Assembly (NCBI RefSeq): GCF_947497555.1
Contig: NZ_CANMGY010000001.1
Span: 434,001-498,000 of the forward strand
Reading direction: 5' to 3'
Source of the DNA: an uncultured Umboniibacter sp.
GTDB taxonomy: Bacteria > Pseudomonadota > Gammaproteobacteria > Pseudomonadales > DSM-25080
Length of the DNA: 64,000 nucleotides
Made by a program: the position numbers and the translations under genes. Every line of letters begins with the position of its first letter. Position 1 is the stretch's first letter. Below, one piece after another: positions 19,896-28,795 of this stretch. Under the pieces are notes generated by a model that saw nothing but the letters and a program-made list of their open reading frames with translations, was not told where the DNA came from and ran no database searches.

Positions 19896-20846
19896 ATGAG
19901 TCTACATATCGCCATTGTCATGGACCCTATAGACAAGATCAATTTCAAAAAAGACACTAGCCTTGCACTCCTATGGAGCGCACAAGCTCGTGGCCACAAA
20001 CTTTGGTACCTAACGCCCGAAGACCTTTTTCTCGCTGAAGGCCGAGCAATGGCAAGTATGCAGCCATTATCAGTCTTCGAGAATCCGGAGCATTTCTACG
20101 AATTAGGCCCCGAAGTAACACGTCCACTCGCGGACGTCGATGCCGTGCTAATGCGCAAAGACCCGCCCTTTGATATGAACTTCATCTATGCCACCTATCT
20201 GCTTGAAATGGCTGAGCGCGAGGGCACGCTAATTGTCAACCGGCCACAGAGCCTACGCGACTGCAACGAAAAGCTATTCGCTACCTGGTTTCCACAATGC
20301 TGCCCACCTGTAATGGTTGCCGCTAGCGCAAAACAGTTGCGAGCATTTCATGCGCAACAGGGCGACACTATCTTTAAACCACTTGATGGCATGGGGGGTA
20401 GTGGTATTTTTCGCATCAAGGAAGGCGATTCTAACATTGGTGTTGTTCTGGAAACCCTCACTGAACATGGCAAAACTCCCATTATGGCGCAGCGCTATTT
20501 GCCGGAGATTAAACAGGGAGACAAACGTATTCTAATTGTTAACGGGGAGGTAATCCCCTATGCGTTAGCACGGCTACCAAGTCAGGGCGAACTACGTGGC
20601 AATCTAGCCGCCGGCGGAACTGGGGTAGCGCAGCCTCTTTCTGAACGAGATCACTGGATTGCGAGCCAAGTCGCGCCCTCGCTGGTAGAAAAAGGGTTAT
20701 TATTTGTTGGCTTGGATGTAATCGGCGACTATTTGACCGAGATTAATGTTACCAGCCCAACCTGCTTACGCGAGATTGAAGCCAGTTATGACATCAATAT
20801 TGCCGATAAGCTGATTATTGCAATTGAACAGAACCGAGAGCTCTAG
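19896..20846 (+). CDS. gshB: Glutathione synthetase
   Basis: ATP-grasp ligase joining glycine to gamma-glutamylcysteine, the second step of glutathione synthesis. The 316 residues start MSLHIAIVMDPIDKINFKKDT, the family N-terminus, and contain DPPFDMNFIYATY, KPLDGMGGSGIF (ATP-grasp) and the C-terminal EINVTSPTCLREIE. The first-step enzyme gshA is also in the window at 59743. Divergent from pilG, as in Pseudomonas. Confidence 0.97.
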   Translation: MSLHIAIVMDPIDKINFKKDTSLALLWSAQARGHKLWYLTPEDLFLAEGRAMASMQPLSVFENPEHFYELGPEVTRPLADVDAVLMRKDPPFDMNFIYATYLLEMAEREGTLIVNRPQSLRDCNEKLFATWFPQCCPPVMVAASAKQLRAFHAQQGDTIFKPLDGMGGSGIFRIKEGDSNIGVVLETLTEHGKTPIMAQRYLPEIKQGDKRILIVNGEVIPYALARLPSQGELRGNLAAGGTGVAQPLSERDHWIASQVAPSLVEKGLLFVGLDVIGDYLTEINVTSPTCLREIEASYDINIADKLIIAIEQNREL

Positions 20847-20853
20847 GAGCGAG

Positions 20854-21705
20854 ATGGCAGCTACATCCCCACAAATTGGCGCCGGCGATCGCCTAGGCTT
20901 CACTGTGTTTATCGCCGCAATTGTGCATGCCGCACTTATTTTCGGCATTCACATTAGCGCGCCTGAGCACTCGCTAGATAGCTCGCAAATGAGAGTGACC
21001 GTGGCGGTGCGAAACGAGGATAACCCAAACGAAGCCGACTTCCTCGCTCAGGCCTCGCAACAGGGTTCCGGGTCCGAGGATGAGGTGCTAGAGCTTAACT
21101 CCGCCCAACTGCAGCAAATAGCCGATCACGGCGACGCCAACGATCTGCATGCTGGACAGTTAGCTGACACACAAGCTCAGCTCAGTAAAGCTTGGCAGCA
21201 GAGTGCTAGCTTAATCATGCTGCTGCCTACAGAGGCTGCTCCAATGCCCTCCGACGACCCTCAGTCTGGAGACGGCTCTCTATCCCCTCAAATCGCGGTC
21301 TTAGAAGCTAGGGTGCACGAACTCCAGCAGCTCTATGCTAATCGCCCTCGAGTTAGAACACTTACGGCGGTGTCTACCAAAGCGGCGGCCGACGCAGCCT
21401 ATCTCGAACGCTGGCGCCAGCAGGTAGAAGATTATGGCAACACTCACTATCCCTCAGAGGCAAGAGCTAGGAGGTTATTCGGTAGTCTCCGCCTGAAAGT
21501 TAGTGTACTGGCTAATGGTTCGCTGCAAAGTGTCGAACTTCTTCAGTCCTCTGGAGTCCAAGTGCTGGACCAAGCAGCCATTGATATCGTCCGCGAAGCA
21601 GCGCCTTATCCGCCATTTCCAGACGCTATTCGTAGCTCTACTGATCAACTTGACATTATTCGAACATGGCGCTTTGAACCCACTGGTCGTTTGGGGACAC
21701 AATAG
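20854..21705 (+). CDS. TonB-family energy transducer
   Basis: A 283-residue protein with one N-terminal membrane segment (about residues 15-34, LGFTVFIAAIVHAALIFGIH), a long polar and acidic periplasmic region and a C-terminal TonB domain (YPSEARARRLFGSLRLKVSV, then APYPPFP and IIRTWRF). I prefer the ATG at 20854 with ribosome site AGGAG; an in-frame ATG at 20818 lies inside gshB. The region between lacks the long Pro-Lys spacer usual for TonB and no exbB/exbD is nearby. The equivalent Pseudomonas gene beside gshB is tonB3, reported to affect twitching; a similar role here is inference. Confidence 0.85.
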   Translation: MAATSPQIGAGDRLGFTVFIAAIVHAALIFGIHISAPEHSLDSSQMRVTVAVRNEDNPNEADFLAQASQQGSGSEDEVLELNSAQLQQIADHGDANDLHAGQLADTQAQLSKAWQQSASLIMLLPTEAAPMPSDDPQSGDGSLSPQIAVLEARVHELQQLYANRPRVRTLTAVSTKAAADAAYLERWRQQVEDYGNTHYPSEARARRLFGSLRLKVSVLANGSLQSVELLQSSGVQVLDQAAIDIVREAAPYPPFPDAIRSSTDQLDIIRTWRFEPTGRLGTQ

Positions 21706-21723
21706 GTTTTAGCAGGTAACAGT

Positions 21724-22278
21724 ATGAAAAACTCTTTAGCACAACAGTTTTTAGTTGCGACGCCGAAAATTAGTGACGGTATTTTCCAAGACGCCCTAGT
21801 ACTGGTCTGTGAACACAATGACGATGGCGCATTTGGCTTGATAATCAATAAACCATCCAGCCATAATCTTGGCGAGCTATTGGTCGACCTCGACTTGTCT
21901 GCAGACAACAAAAGTGCCGAAAAACCTGTCTACCAGGGTGGGCCGTTGGGACTTGAGCGCGGCTTTATCCTCCACTCGGGAGGTAAGAATTGGGAGCACA
22001 CTATCGATCTTGGCAAAGAGGTGTTTCTCACCACCAGCCAAACTATTTTGGAAGATATTTCTCGTAACCTAGGTCCTCGCCAATCCCTAGTGATATTAGG
22101 CTATGCTAGTTGGGAGGCTGGGCAGCTCGAGGCCGAAATCCTTGCCGATGACTGGATGTGCCTACCACTGAGTCGCCAAGTACTATTTAACACCCGCTCT
22201 AGTGAACGGCGCAAACGCGCCGAAGCGCTTCTCGGGATTGACCTCAACCTGCTAATGAGCAACAAACCTATCCAATGA
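21724..22278 (+). CDS. yqgE: YqgE/AlgH family protein
   Basis: A 184-residue cytoplasmic protein of unknown biochemical function. The family signature is clear: LAQQFLVATPKISDGIFQDALVLV, then HNDDGAFGLIINKPS, then VYQGGPLG and LVILGYASWEAGQLEAEI. It is nearly always encoded just before ruvX, as here with an ATGA overlap. In Pseudomonas the homologue AlgH was named from alginate regulation, but its mechanism is not settled. Confidence 0.93.
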   Translation: MKNSLAQQFLVATPKISDGIFQDALVLVCEHNDDGAFGLIINKPSSHNLGELLVDLDLSADNKSAEKPVYQGGPLGLERGFILHSGGKNWEHTIDLGKEVFLTTSQTILEDISRNLGPRQSLVILGYASWEAGQLEAEILADDWMCLPLSRQVLFNTRSSERRKRAEALLGIDLNLLMSNKPIQ

Positions 22279-22694
22279 GCAACCAACTCGTACTCGCCTT
22301 CGATTTTGGCATGCGCTCCATCGGCTGTGCCGTAGGTCAGACTATTTCCGGGACTGCGAGCGAACTGAAACCCCTCAGTGCAGTGAACGGCGCCCCACAT
22401 TGGGCGGAAATGGAAGCATTAATTAATGAATGGCAGCCACACACTCTAATAGTGGGGTTGCCATTAAACATGGATGGCTCAGAATCTGAGATGTGTCAGT
22501 CTGCTAGACGCTTTGGCAACCGTCTCAACGGGCGATTTAAGCTTCCTGTTGAAATGGCAGATGAACGCCTTACCACACGCGAAGCGAAGCACGAGGCACA
22601 TTTAAGGGGCCGTAGGGGTAGCTACAAAACAAACCCCGTTGACTCTATCGCCGCCCGAATGATTCTAGAGGGCTGGCTAAGCAAACAACACTAA
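22275..22694 (+). CDS. ruvX: Pre-16S rRNA nuclease / Holliday junction resolvase-like protein YqgF
   Basis: A 139-residue RNase H-fold nuclease involved in maturing the 5' end of 16S rRNA. Conserved acidic residues are in LAFDFGMRSIGCAVG (Asp10), DERLTT and the C-terminal DSIAARMILEGWL; VGLPLNMDGSES is another family motif. The gene overlaps yqgE by 4 bp, and its TAA directly touches the pilU stop on the opposite strand (TAATCA) with no space for a terminator. Confidence 0.94.
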   Translation: MSNQLVLAFDFGMRSIGCAVGQTISGTASELKPLSAVNGAPHWAEMEALINEWQPHTLIVGLPLNMDGSESEMCQSARRFGNRLNGRFKLPVEMADERLTTREAKHEAHLRGRRGSYKTNPVDSIAARMILEGWLSKQH

Positions 22695-23837
22695 TCAGAA
22701 TCGGTTGTTTTTATCATCCGTATGGAGAAGGCTGAATTCACTGGCAGCCGAATTAAGATCTTCCGCGCTCGATTCGGATTGCAGTTTGATTAGTAGACGA
22801 AGGTCATTCGGACTATCCGCACACGCAAGCGCATCTTCATAAGTAATCTCGCCTTGATCATAGAGGTCAAACAAAGCTTGATCGAATGTCTGCATTCCCA
22901 ATTCACGAGACTTACTCATCACGGGCTTGAGTTCAGCTACCTCACCCTTACGTATTAGATCTGCTACTAATGGTGTGTTTAACAACACCTCAAGCGCGGC
23001 GCGACGCCCCCCACCATCGGGGGTAGGAATTAACTGCTGCGCCACAATCCCACGTAGGTTTAGACTCAAATCCATCCACAGCTGACTGTGTCGGTCTGCG
23101 GGGAAAAAGTGCAATATTCGATCTAACGCTTGGTTCGCATTGTTAGCGTGAAGCGTAGCTAGACACAAATGACCTGTCTCGGCAAATGCAATAGCATGAT
23201 CCATCGTTTCGCGAGAGCGAATCTCACCAATCATAATAACGTCAGGCGCCTGTCGGAGCGTGTTCTTTAGCGCTACTTCGTATGACTCGGTATCAATTCC
23301 TACTTCGCGCTGAGTCACGATGCAGCCTTTGTGCGGATGGACGAATTCAATAGGATCTTCAATTGAAATAATATGACCATGGGAGTTTTCATTTCGATGG
23401 CCAATCATCGCAGCCAATGAGGTCGACTTACCTGTTCCGGTGGCTCCCACAAAGATAACTAGGCCACGCTTGGTCATGGCCAGATCTTTGATCACTGATG
23501 GTAAGCTAAGTCCCGCTACCGAGGGTATCTCGGTTTCGATACGCCGAAGCACCATGCCCACATCGTTACGCTGATAAAAAGCGCTAACTCGAAAACGGCC
23601 AATATTATCTCTGGCAATAGCGAAATTAAGCTCACGATGCTCGAGGAACTCCTCGCGCTGCTCTTGATTCATCACACTGAGAACCAGCGCTTTGGACTGC
23701 TCGGCAGATAGGATCTGTTTGGCAATCGGTGATAACTTACCGTTTAATTTAACCGACGGCGCACAACCCGAAGTTATGAAAAGATCCGAGGCCTTTTTCT
23801 TTGTCATGTAGGCCAACATGCGATCAAATTCTGTCAT
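22695..23837 (-). CDS. pilU: Type IV pilus retraction ATPase PilU
   Basis: Hexameric secretion-type ATPase of the PilT/PilU family, 380 residues, cytoplasmic at the pilus base. A Walker A motif GATGTGKST lies near residues 130-138; the Asp box (SIEDPIEFVH), Walker B (APDVIMIGEIR) and His box (GHLCLATLHANNA) follow. The longer C-terminal tail and position after pilT mark it as PilU, the accessory retraction motor that works with PilT. It begins 9 bp after pilT. Confidence 0.94.
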   Translation of the reverse strand: MTEFDRMLAYMTKKKASDLFITSGCAPSVKLNGKLSPIAKQILSAEQSKALVLSVMNQEQREEFLEHRELNFAIARDNIGRFRVSAFYQRNDVGMVLRRIETEIPSVAGLSLPSVIKDLAMTKRGLVIFVGATGTGKSTSLAAMIGHRNENSHGHIISIEDPIEFVHPHKGCIVTQREVGIDTESYEVALKNTLRQAPDVIMIGEIRSRETMDHAIAFAETGHLCLATLHANNANQALDRILHFFPADRHSQLWMDLSLNLRGIVAQQLIPTPDGGGRRAALEVLLNTPLVADLIRKGEVAELKPVMSKSRELGMQTFDQALFDLYDQGEITYEDALACADSPNDLRLLIKLQSESSAEDLNSAASEFSLLHTDDKNNRF

Positions 23838-23846
23838 ACTTCCACC

Positions 23847-24881
23847 TTAGAAATTTTCCGGCACTTTGGCTTTTTCTCGAGCATTTTCGCGAGTAATCAA
23901 ATTACGCGCTACTAAGTCCTGTAAACCCTGATCTAAGGTCTGCATTCCAACTGAGCCACCAGTTTGAATAGCTGAATACATCTGGGCGATTTTGTCTTCA
24001 CGAATTAGATTTCGAATGGCAGGTGTGCCACGCATAATTTCATGACAAGCTACTCGCCCACCGCCGACTTTCTTCAGCAATGTTTGTGAAACAACCGCCT
24101 GTAGTGATTCAGATAACATTGAACGAACCATCGATTTTTCTTCGGCTGGGAACACATCCACAATTCGGTCAATGGTTTTGGCAGCAGAGCTCGTGTGCAG
24201 GGTTCCGAAGACCATGTGTCCGGTCTCCGCTGCGGTAAGTGCTAAGCGAATAGTTTCTAGATCACGCATCTCACCAACTAGAATAATATCGGGATCTTCT
24301 CGTAATGCCGATCTAAGCGCTTCATTGAAGCCTAAGGTATCGCGGTGAACTTCTCGCTGGTTCACCAAGCATTTCTTCGATTGGTGAACAAATTCGATAG
24401 GATCCTCAATCGTGAGAATATGCTCGTACTTATTATCATTAATATAGTCGAGCATTGCGGCTAGGGTAGTTGATTTTCCTGAGCCCGTGGGCCCCGTCAC
24501 CAAACAAATACCGCGGGGAATCATGGAGATATCACGGAAAACCTGACCCATGCCTAAGTCTTCCATGGTTAATACCTTAGAGGGAATCGTACGAAATACC
24601 GCACCCGATCCGCGATTATGATTAAACGCATTAACACGGAATCGTGCCACGCCTGGCACTTCAAAGGAAAAGTCAGTTTCCAGAAATTCTTCAAAATCCT
24701 TGCGCTGCTTGTCATTCATAATTTCATAGATCAAACTATGAACTGCTTTATGATCCATTGGCGGAAGATTAATACGGCGTACATCGCCGTCCACACGAAT
24801 CATTGGCGGCAAACCTGCCGAAAGGTGTAAATCAGATGCCCCTTGCTTATTGGAAAAGGCGAGGAGTTCAGTAATGTCCAT
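23847..24881 (-). CDS. pilT: Type IV pilus retraction ATPase PilT
   Basis: Main pilus retraction motor, 344 residues. Walker A GPTGSGKST lies near residues 129-137; Asp box TIEDPIEFVH, Walker B DPDIILVGEMRD and His box GHMVFGTLHTSSA follow, and the C-terminal part includes AIRNLIRE, the PilT AIRNLIRE motif needed for retraction. It is cotranscribed with pilU. The start is only 20 bp from the divergent yggS start, so its promoter must overlap that gap or yggS itself. Confidence 0.97.
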   Translation of the reverse strand: MDITELLAFSNKQGASDLHLSAGLPPMIRVDGDVRRINLPPMDHKAVHSLIYEIMNDKQRKDFEEFLETDFSFEVPGVARFRVNAFNHNRGSGAVFRTIPSKVLTMEDLGMGQVFRDISMIPRGICLVTGPTGSGKSTTLAAMLDYINDNKYEHILTIEDPIEFVHQSKKCLVNQREVHRDTLGFNEALRSALREDPDIILVGEMRDLETIRLALTAAETGHMVFGTLHTSSAAKTIDRIVDVFPAEEKSMVRSMLSESLQAVVSQTLLKKVGGGRVACHEIMRGTPAIRNLIREDKIAQMYSAIQTGGSVGMQTLDQGLQDLVARNLITRENAREKAKVPENF

Positions 24882-24901
24882 TGATAAAGACGCCCTAAAT
24901 T

Positions 24902-25615
24902 ATGACTATGATTGCCACCAATATAGCCACTGTGAGGCATCGAGTACAACTTGCATCACAAAATAGCGGTCGAAAAGACGACGCAGTCCTCATTCTGGCC
25001 GTCAGTAAGACGAAACCGCAAAGCGCTATTCGCGAGGCAGCGGCTTGCGAGCAGACCCACTTTGGCGAAAACTACGTGCAGGAATTTGTCGAAAAGGTTG
25101 ATGCGTTAGCTGCACTTGAACTCTGCTGGCACTTCATAGGCCCGCTTCAGAGCAACAAAACTCGTCCGGTAGCGGAACGAGCGGATTGGGTCCATACCGT
25201 CGACCGAAAGAAGATTGCCACGCGACTCAACGATCAACGTCCAGATCACATGCTCCCGCTTAATGTCTGCATTCAGGTTAATATCGACAACGAGGCATCG
25301 AAAGCCGGCGTGGATAAAAACGAACTTGGCTCGCTTGTGGAGCACATCATGGCGCTTGAAGCGCTAACGCTGCGCGGCCTCATGGCGATCCCGACCGCTA
25401 AAGCGAGTGCAAAACACACACAAGACAGTTTTAATCGCCTCAGCCAGCTGCTGAAGCAACTCCAGCAACATTTCCCGGACCACGCTCCGCAGCTAGACAC
25501 TCTCTCCATGGGAATGTCCGCAGATCTTGAACTGGCGATTAACGCGGGGAGCACTATGGTTCGAGTCGGCACCGATATATTTGGTGCACGTGATTACCCA
25601 GGGGATAACGCATGA
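24902..25615 (+). CDS. yggS: Pyridoxal 5'-phosphate homeostasis protein YggS
   Basis: A 237-residue PLP-binding protein with an alanine racemase-like barrel and no known catalytic activity; it helps balance vitamin B6 and amino-acid pools. The PLP lysine is Lys36 in LAVSKTKP. HFGENYVQEF, HFIGPLQSNK and the C-terminal SMGMSADLELAI with GTDIFGARDY are family motifs. It overlaps proC by 4 bp (ATGA), a common partnership. An ATG two codons downstream is an alternative start. Confidence 0.95.
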   Translation: MTMIATNIATVRHRVQLASQNSGRKDDAVLILAVSKTKPQSAIREAAACEQTHFGENYVQEFVEKVDALAALELCWHFIGPLQSNKTRPVAERADWVHTVDRKKIATRLNDQRPDHMLPLNVCIQVNIDNEASKAGVDKNELGSLVEHIMALEALTLRGLMAIPTAKASAKHTQDSFNRLSQLLKQLQQHFPDHAPQLDTLSMGMSADLELAINAGSTMVRVGTDIFGARDYPGDNA

Positions 25616-26433
25616 ATAAAATCGTTTTTATCGGTGCCGGCAATATGAGTGGTGCCATTATCGAGGGAATGCTCTCGGCAGGTATTCCCCCAACAACGCT
25701 ATGGGCAACCAACCGGAGTGAACACAAACGCGCGCAATGGGCAGCCAAAGGCCTGAATACCAGCGCGGATAACATGACGGCCGTAGCGGGAGCCAGTGTT
25801 GTAGTACTAGGTGTTAAACCAGTACATATGAATGACCTGCTCGCCGCGCTCGCCGCGAATATCCCAGAGAATGCACTGGTGATTACTGTCGCCGCTGGCG
25901 TGCCGCTTAAGAACTATGAGCACTTTCTCCCCAACAATGCCATTTGCCGTGTCATGCCGAATACCCCATGCCTGGTCAAGACAGGCGTTTCGGGCGTGTT
26001 TTATAGTAGTAACTGTAGCGAGGAAGATCGTTCAACGGTTGCCCAGCTATTCCACCCACTTGGCCTAGTTCACACCTGCCAAACCGAAGCGGAGATTGAC
26101 TCAGTTATCGCGGCAGCGGGCTCCGCTCCCGCCTATTTCTTTCTCTTCATGGAGGCGATGATTAATGCAGCAATTTCCCAGGGGCTACGCCCCGAAGACG
26201 CGGCGGCTATGGTTAAGCAAACTGCGCTAGGCGCCGCGCGCATGGCCATAAGCAGTGAAGATGAGCCTGCTGAGCTGCGCCGCAAGGTAACGAGTCCAGG
26301 GGGCACCACCGCGCAGGCCATTGACCGTTTTACTTCGGAAAATCTGCACGGCATCGTTGCTTCAGCCATGATAGACTGCAGACAACGAGCCCACGAAATG
26401 GCCGAGTTGTTTCAACTAAAGCACGGAGAATAA
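25612..26433 (+). CDS. proC: Pyrroline-5-carboxylate reductase
   Basis: Reduces pyrroline-5-carboxylate to proline with NAD(P)H, 273 residues. The Rossmann motif FIGAGNMSGAIIEG is at the N-terminus; VMPNTPCLVKTGVSG and the C-terminal signature around PGGTTAQAIDRF are present. It sits in the yggS-proC-yggT run, with yggT starting 2 bp after its stop. Confidence 0.96.
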   Translation: MNKIVFIGAGNMSGAIIEGMLSAGIPPTTLWATNRSEHKRAQWAAKGLNTSADNMTAVAGASVVVLGVKPVHMNDLLAALAANIPENALVITVAAGVPLKNYEHFLPNNAICRVMPNTPCLVKTGVSGVFYSSNCSEEDRSTVAQLFHPLGLVHTCQTEAEIDSVIAAAGSAPAYFFLFMEAMINAAISQGLRPEDAAAMVKQTALGAARMAISSEDEPAELRRKVTSPGGTTAQAIDRFTSENLHGIVASAMIDCRQRAHEMAELFQLKHGE

Positions 26434-26435
26434 CC

Positions 26436-27020
26436 ATGTCCTTCGCAGACATCATTACCCTAATTGTTCATACGCTAGGTACGCTCTTCATCGGCTTAGT
26501 CGTAGTTCGCTTGCTGATGCAATTAGCTAAAGCGGACTATTACAACCCGCTGGCACAAACTGTGATGACTGCGACGAGCCCGCTGCTTACCCCGTTGCGC
26601 CGACTGATCCCGCCGCTAGGGCCTGTTGACTCTGCCTCGGTTGTGTTAGCACTCGTGCTGACCTTAGTCATGGGCTGCGTGGTCAGCCTAGTCAATGGAA
26701 TCGGTTTAGATTTCGCGAAGCAAATTGCTTGGGCGGCCATTGCTCTGCCGTTACTTATCGTGAAAATGCTCTGGTGGATTCTCTTAATCACCGTCATTCT
26801 CAGCTGGATCCCTGCTACTCATAGCCATCCTGCCGCTCAGTTGGTAATGCAAATAGGCCATGGAATAACCGCGCCAATCCGCCGGCTGATGCCTGCTACC
26901 GGCGGGATAGACCTCAGTCCAATCATCGCCTTTTTGATCATCATTATTGGTGAAGGGCTACTCTATAATGTGGCATCAGGCGTTGGAATGATCGGTGGCG
27001 TGTTTGGCTGGATCCGCTAG
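26436..27020 (+). CDS. yggT: YggT family inner-membrane protein
   Basis: A 194-residue hydrophobic protein with four or five membrane segments and two copies of the YGGT repeat: one at about residues 10-85 (with TSPLLTPLRRLIPPLG), one at about 105-180 (with GHGITAPIRRLMPATGG). Function is not established; family members have been tied to osmotic or potassium stress and to membrane assembly. It follows proC by 2 bp, as in many gammaproteobacteria. Confidence 0.92.
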   Translation: MSFADIITLIVHTLGTLFIGLVVVRLLMQLAKADYYNPLAQTVMTATSPLLTPLRRLIPPLGPVDSASVVLALVLTLVMGCVVSLVNGIGLDFAKQIAWAAIALPLLIVKMLWWILLITVILSWIPATHSHPAAQLVMQIGHGITAPIRRLMPATGGIDLSPIIAFLIIIIGEGLLYNVASGVGMIGGVFGWIR

Positions 27021-27056
27021 ACAAATACTTCGATAGCACTCATTTAAGGCTAAGCT

Positions 27057-28187
27057 TTGGCTACTCAATCCCTAATTGTTCACGATCAGTTCTTCGAGCA
27101 TAACGACGTATTAGAGCTCGCCAATGGTGGTAAGTTAGAGAGTTATCGTCTCGCCGTGCAGACCTACGGCGAACTTAACGCGTCAGCTAGCAACGCTATT
27201 TTGATTTGTCACGCACTGACCGGTAACCAACATGTTACGGGAAAGTATTCTGCCGAGGATGATAAATCCGGATGGTGGAGTGACTACGTAGGGCCCGGCA
27301 AAGCTATTGATACCAACCAATTCTTCGTCGTAGGTGTCAATAATATCGGCGGCTGCAATGGTAGTACCGGGCCAGCGAGTTTAAACTCCGCAACGAGCGA
27401 GCCCTGGGCAGAGCAATTCCCGAGCCTTCGTGTTCGTGATTGGGTTAAGTGCCAACATTGGCTGATGGGCCAACTCGGTATTTCCCAATGGGCCGCAGTC
27501 GTCGGTGGAAGCTTAGGCGGCATGCAAGCCATGCGCTGGTGTGTGGACTACCCCGATGCACTACGCCACTGCATTGTTATCGCTTCTGCTAGCCACCTCA
27601 CAGCACAGAATATCGCGTTTAATGAATTGGCTCGTCAGGCGATAAAAGCCGATCCGTCGTTTCATCATGGTCAGTTCAAAGCTAAAGGCGCTAAGCCTGA
27701 AACCGGCGTGGCGCTCGCGCGTATGATTGGTCACGTGACTTACCTTTCTGGCGACGGAATGAATCAGCGATTCGGCCGTGAACTCCGCAAGGGTAGCTTT
27801 GCGCTGGGACAGGGTGATGATATCCAATTCCAGGTGGAGAGCTACCTACAACATCAGGGCAGTGGCTTCGCTAATCGATTCGACGCCAATAGCTATGTCT
27901 TGCTAACTCGCGTCCTCGACTTCTTCGATTTAGCTCGAGATTTCAACAATCAACTCGAACAGGCGTTTGCCGCAACCAATGCGAAGTTCCTCGTGTTGGC
28001 GTTTTCCACTGATTGGCGTTTTTCTCCCAAACGCTCGGAGGAAATTGTTGACGCACTGATCAAAGCTGGTAAGAACGTTAGCTATGCCGAGATACAGTCA
28101 GATAAGGGCCACGACGCCTTTTTAATTCCGAATTCGCGGTACGAAGCTATTCTATCTGCCTATATGAAGAGGGTTTTGCATGACTAA
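27057..28187 (+). CDS. metX: Homoserine O-acyltransferase (probably succinyltransferase)
   Basis: Activates homoserine for methionine synthesis. The 376-residue alpha/beta hydrolase has the nucleophile Ser152 in VVGGSLGGMQAMRW, an aspartate in FSTDWRFSP and a histidine in SDKGHDAFL. The DWRF form is the one seen in Pseudomonas-type enzymes reported to use succinyl-CoA, so succinyl transfer is inferred. The start is TTG: an in-frame TAA lies two codons upstream at 27051 and no ATG follows until deep in the protein. The stop overlaps metW by 8 bases. Confidence 0.92.
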   Translation: MATQSLIVHDQFFEHNDVLELANGGKLESYRLAVQTYGELNASASNAILICHALTGNQHVTGKYSAEDDKSGWWSDYVGPGKAIDTNQFFVVGVNNIGGCNGSTGPASLNSATSEPWAEQFPSLRVRDWVKCQHWLMGQLGISQWAAVVGGSLGGMQAMRWCVDYPDALRHCIVIASASHLTAQNIAFNELARQAIKADPSFHHGQFKAKGAKPETGVALARMIGHVTYLSGDGMNQRFGRELRKGSFALGQGDDIQFQVESYLQHQGSGFANRFDANSYVLLTRVLDFFDLARDFNNQLEQAFAATNAKFLVLAFSTDWRFSPKRSEEIVDALIKAGKNVSYAEIQSDKGHDAFLIPNSRYEAILSAYMKRVLHD

Positions 28188-28788
28188 TATTCGTCGTGAT
28201 TTCGCTCTGGTGGGCGAATGGCTAAACAGCGGCTCTCGAGTTTTGGATCTTGGCTGTGGCGACGGTTTGCTCCTTCAATTTCTCCACCAGCAGAAGCAAA
28301 TTCACGGACTTGGGCTCGAGATCGATGAGCAAAATATTCAACAGTGTATTGAGCGTGGGATTTCGGTCATTGAACAGGACCTCAACAAAGGACTTTCGCG
28401 CTTTGACAATGAAAGCTTCGATGCCGTCGTAATGACTCAGGCATTGCAGGCAGTTAATCGTCCAGATAAGTTGGTCGCGGATATGCTGCGCGTTGGCAAA
28501 CGTTGCATCATTACCTTTCCCAACTTCGGCCATTGGCGTCCTAGGCTATACTTAGCGTTAAAGGGGCGAATGCCAGTATCGGACTATATGCCTTACTCTT
28601 GGTACGACACGCCTAACATTCACTTCTTTACCGTGAGTGACTTTGAAGACTTTTGTCGCGAAAACAACTATCGAATTTCGGCCAAAGCAATGATATCAGG
28701 TGATGGCGCCACAAAAACCGGCGGCATACTATCCCGACTCTGGCCTAACTTTTTCGCTGAGACAGCGCTTTACCAACTGGAACGTTGA
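28180..28788 (+). CDS. metW: MetW, methionine biosynthesis methyltransferase-like protein
   Basis: A 202-residue protein with a class I methyltransferase fold: VLDLGCGDGLLLQFL binding loop, then DAVVMTQALQAVNRPDKL and FPNFGHWRPRL, the MetW signature. In the family it partners MetX and is thought to promote its activity, with unclear methyltransferase action. The 8-base overlap with metX (ATGACTAA) fits coupled production. Confidence 0.94.
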   Translation: MTNIRRDFALVGEWLNSGSRVLDLGCGDGLLLQFLHQQKQIHGLGLEIDEQNIQQCIERGISVIEQDLNKGLSRFDNESFDAVVMTQALQAVNRPDKLVADMLRVGKRCIITFPNFGHWRPRLYLALKGRMPVSDYMPYSWYDTPNIHFFTVSDFEDFCRENNYRISAKAMISGDGATKTGGILSRLWPNFFAETALYQLER

Positions 28789-28795
28789 GATAACT

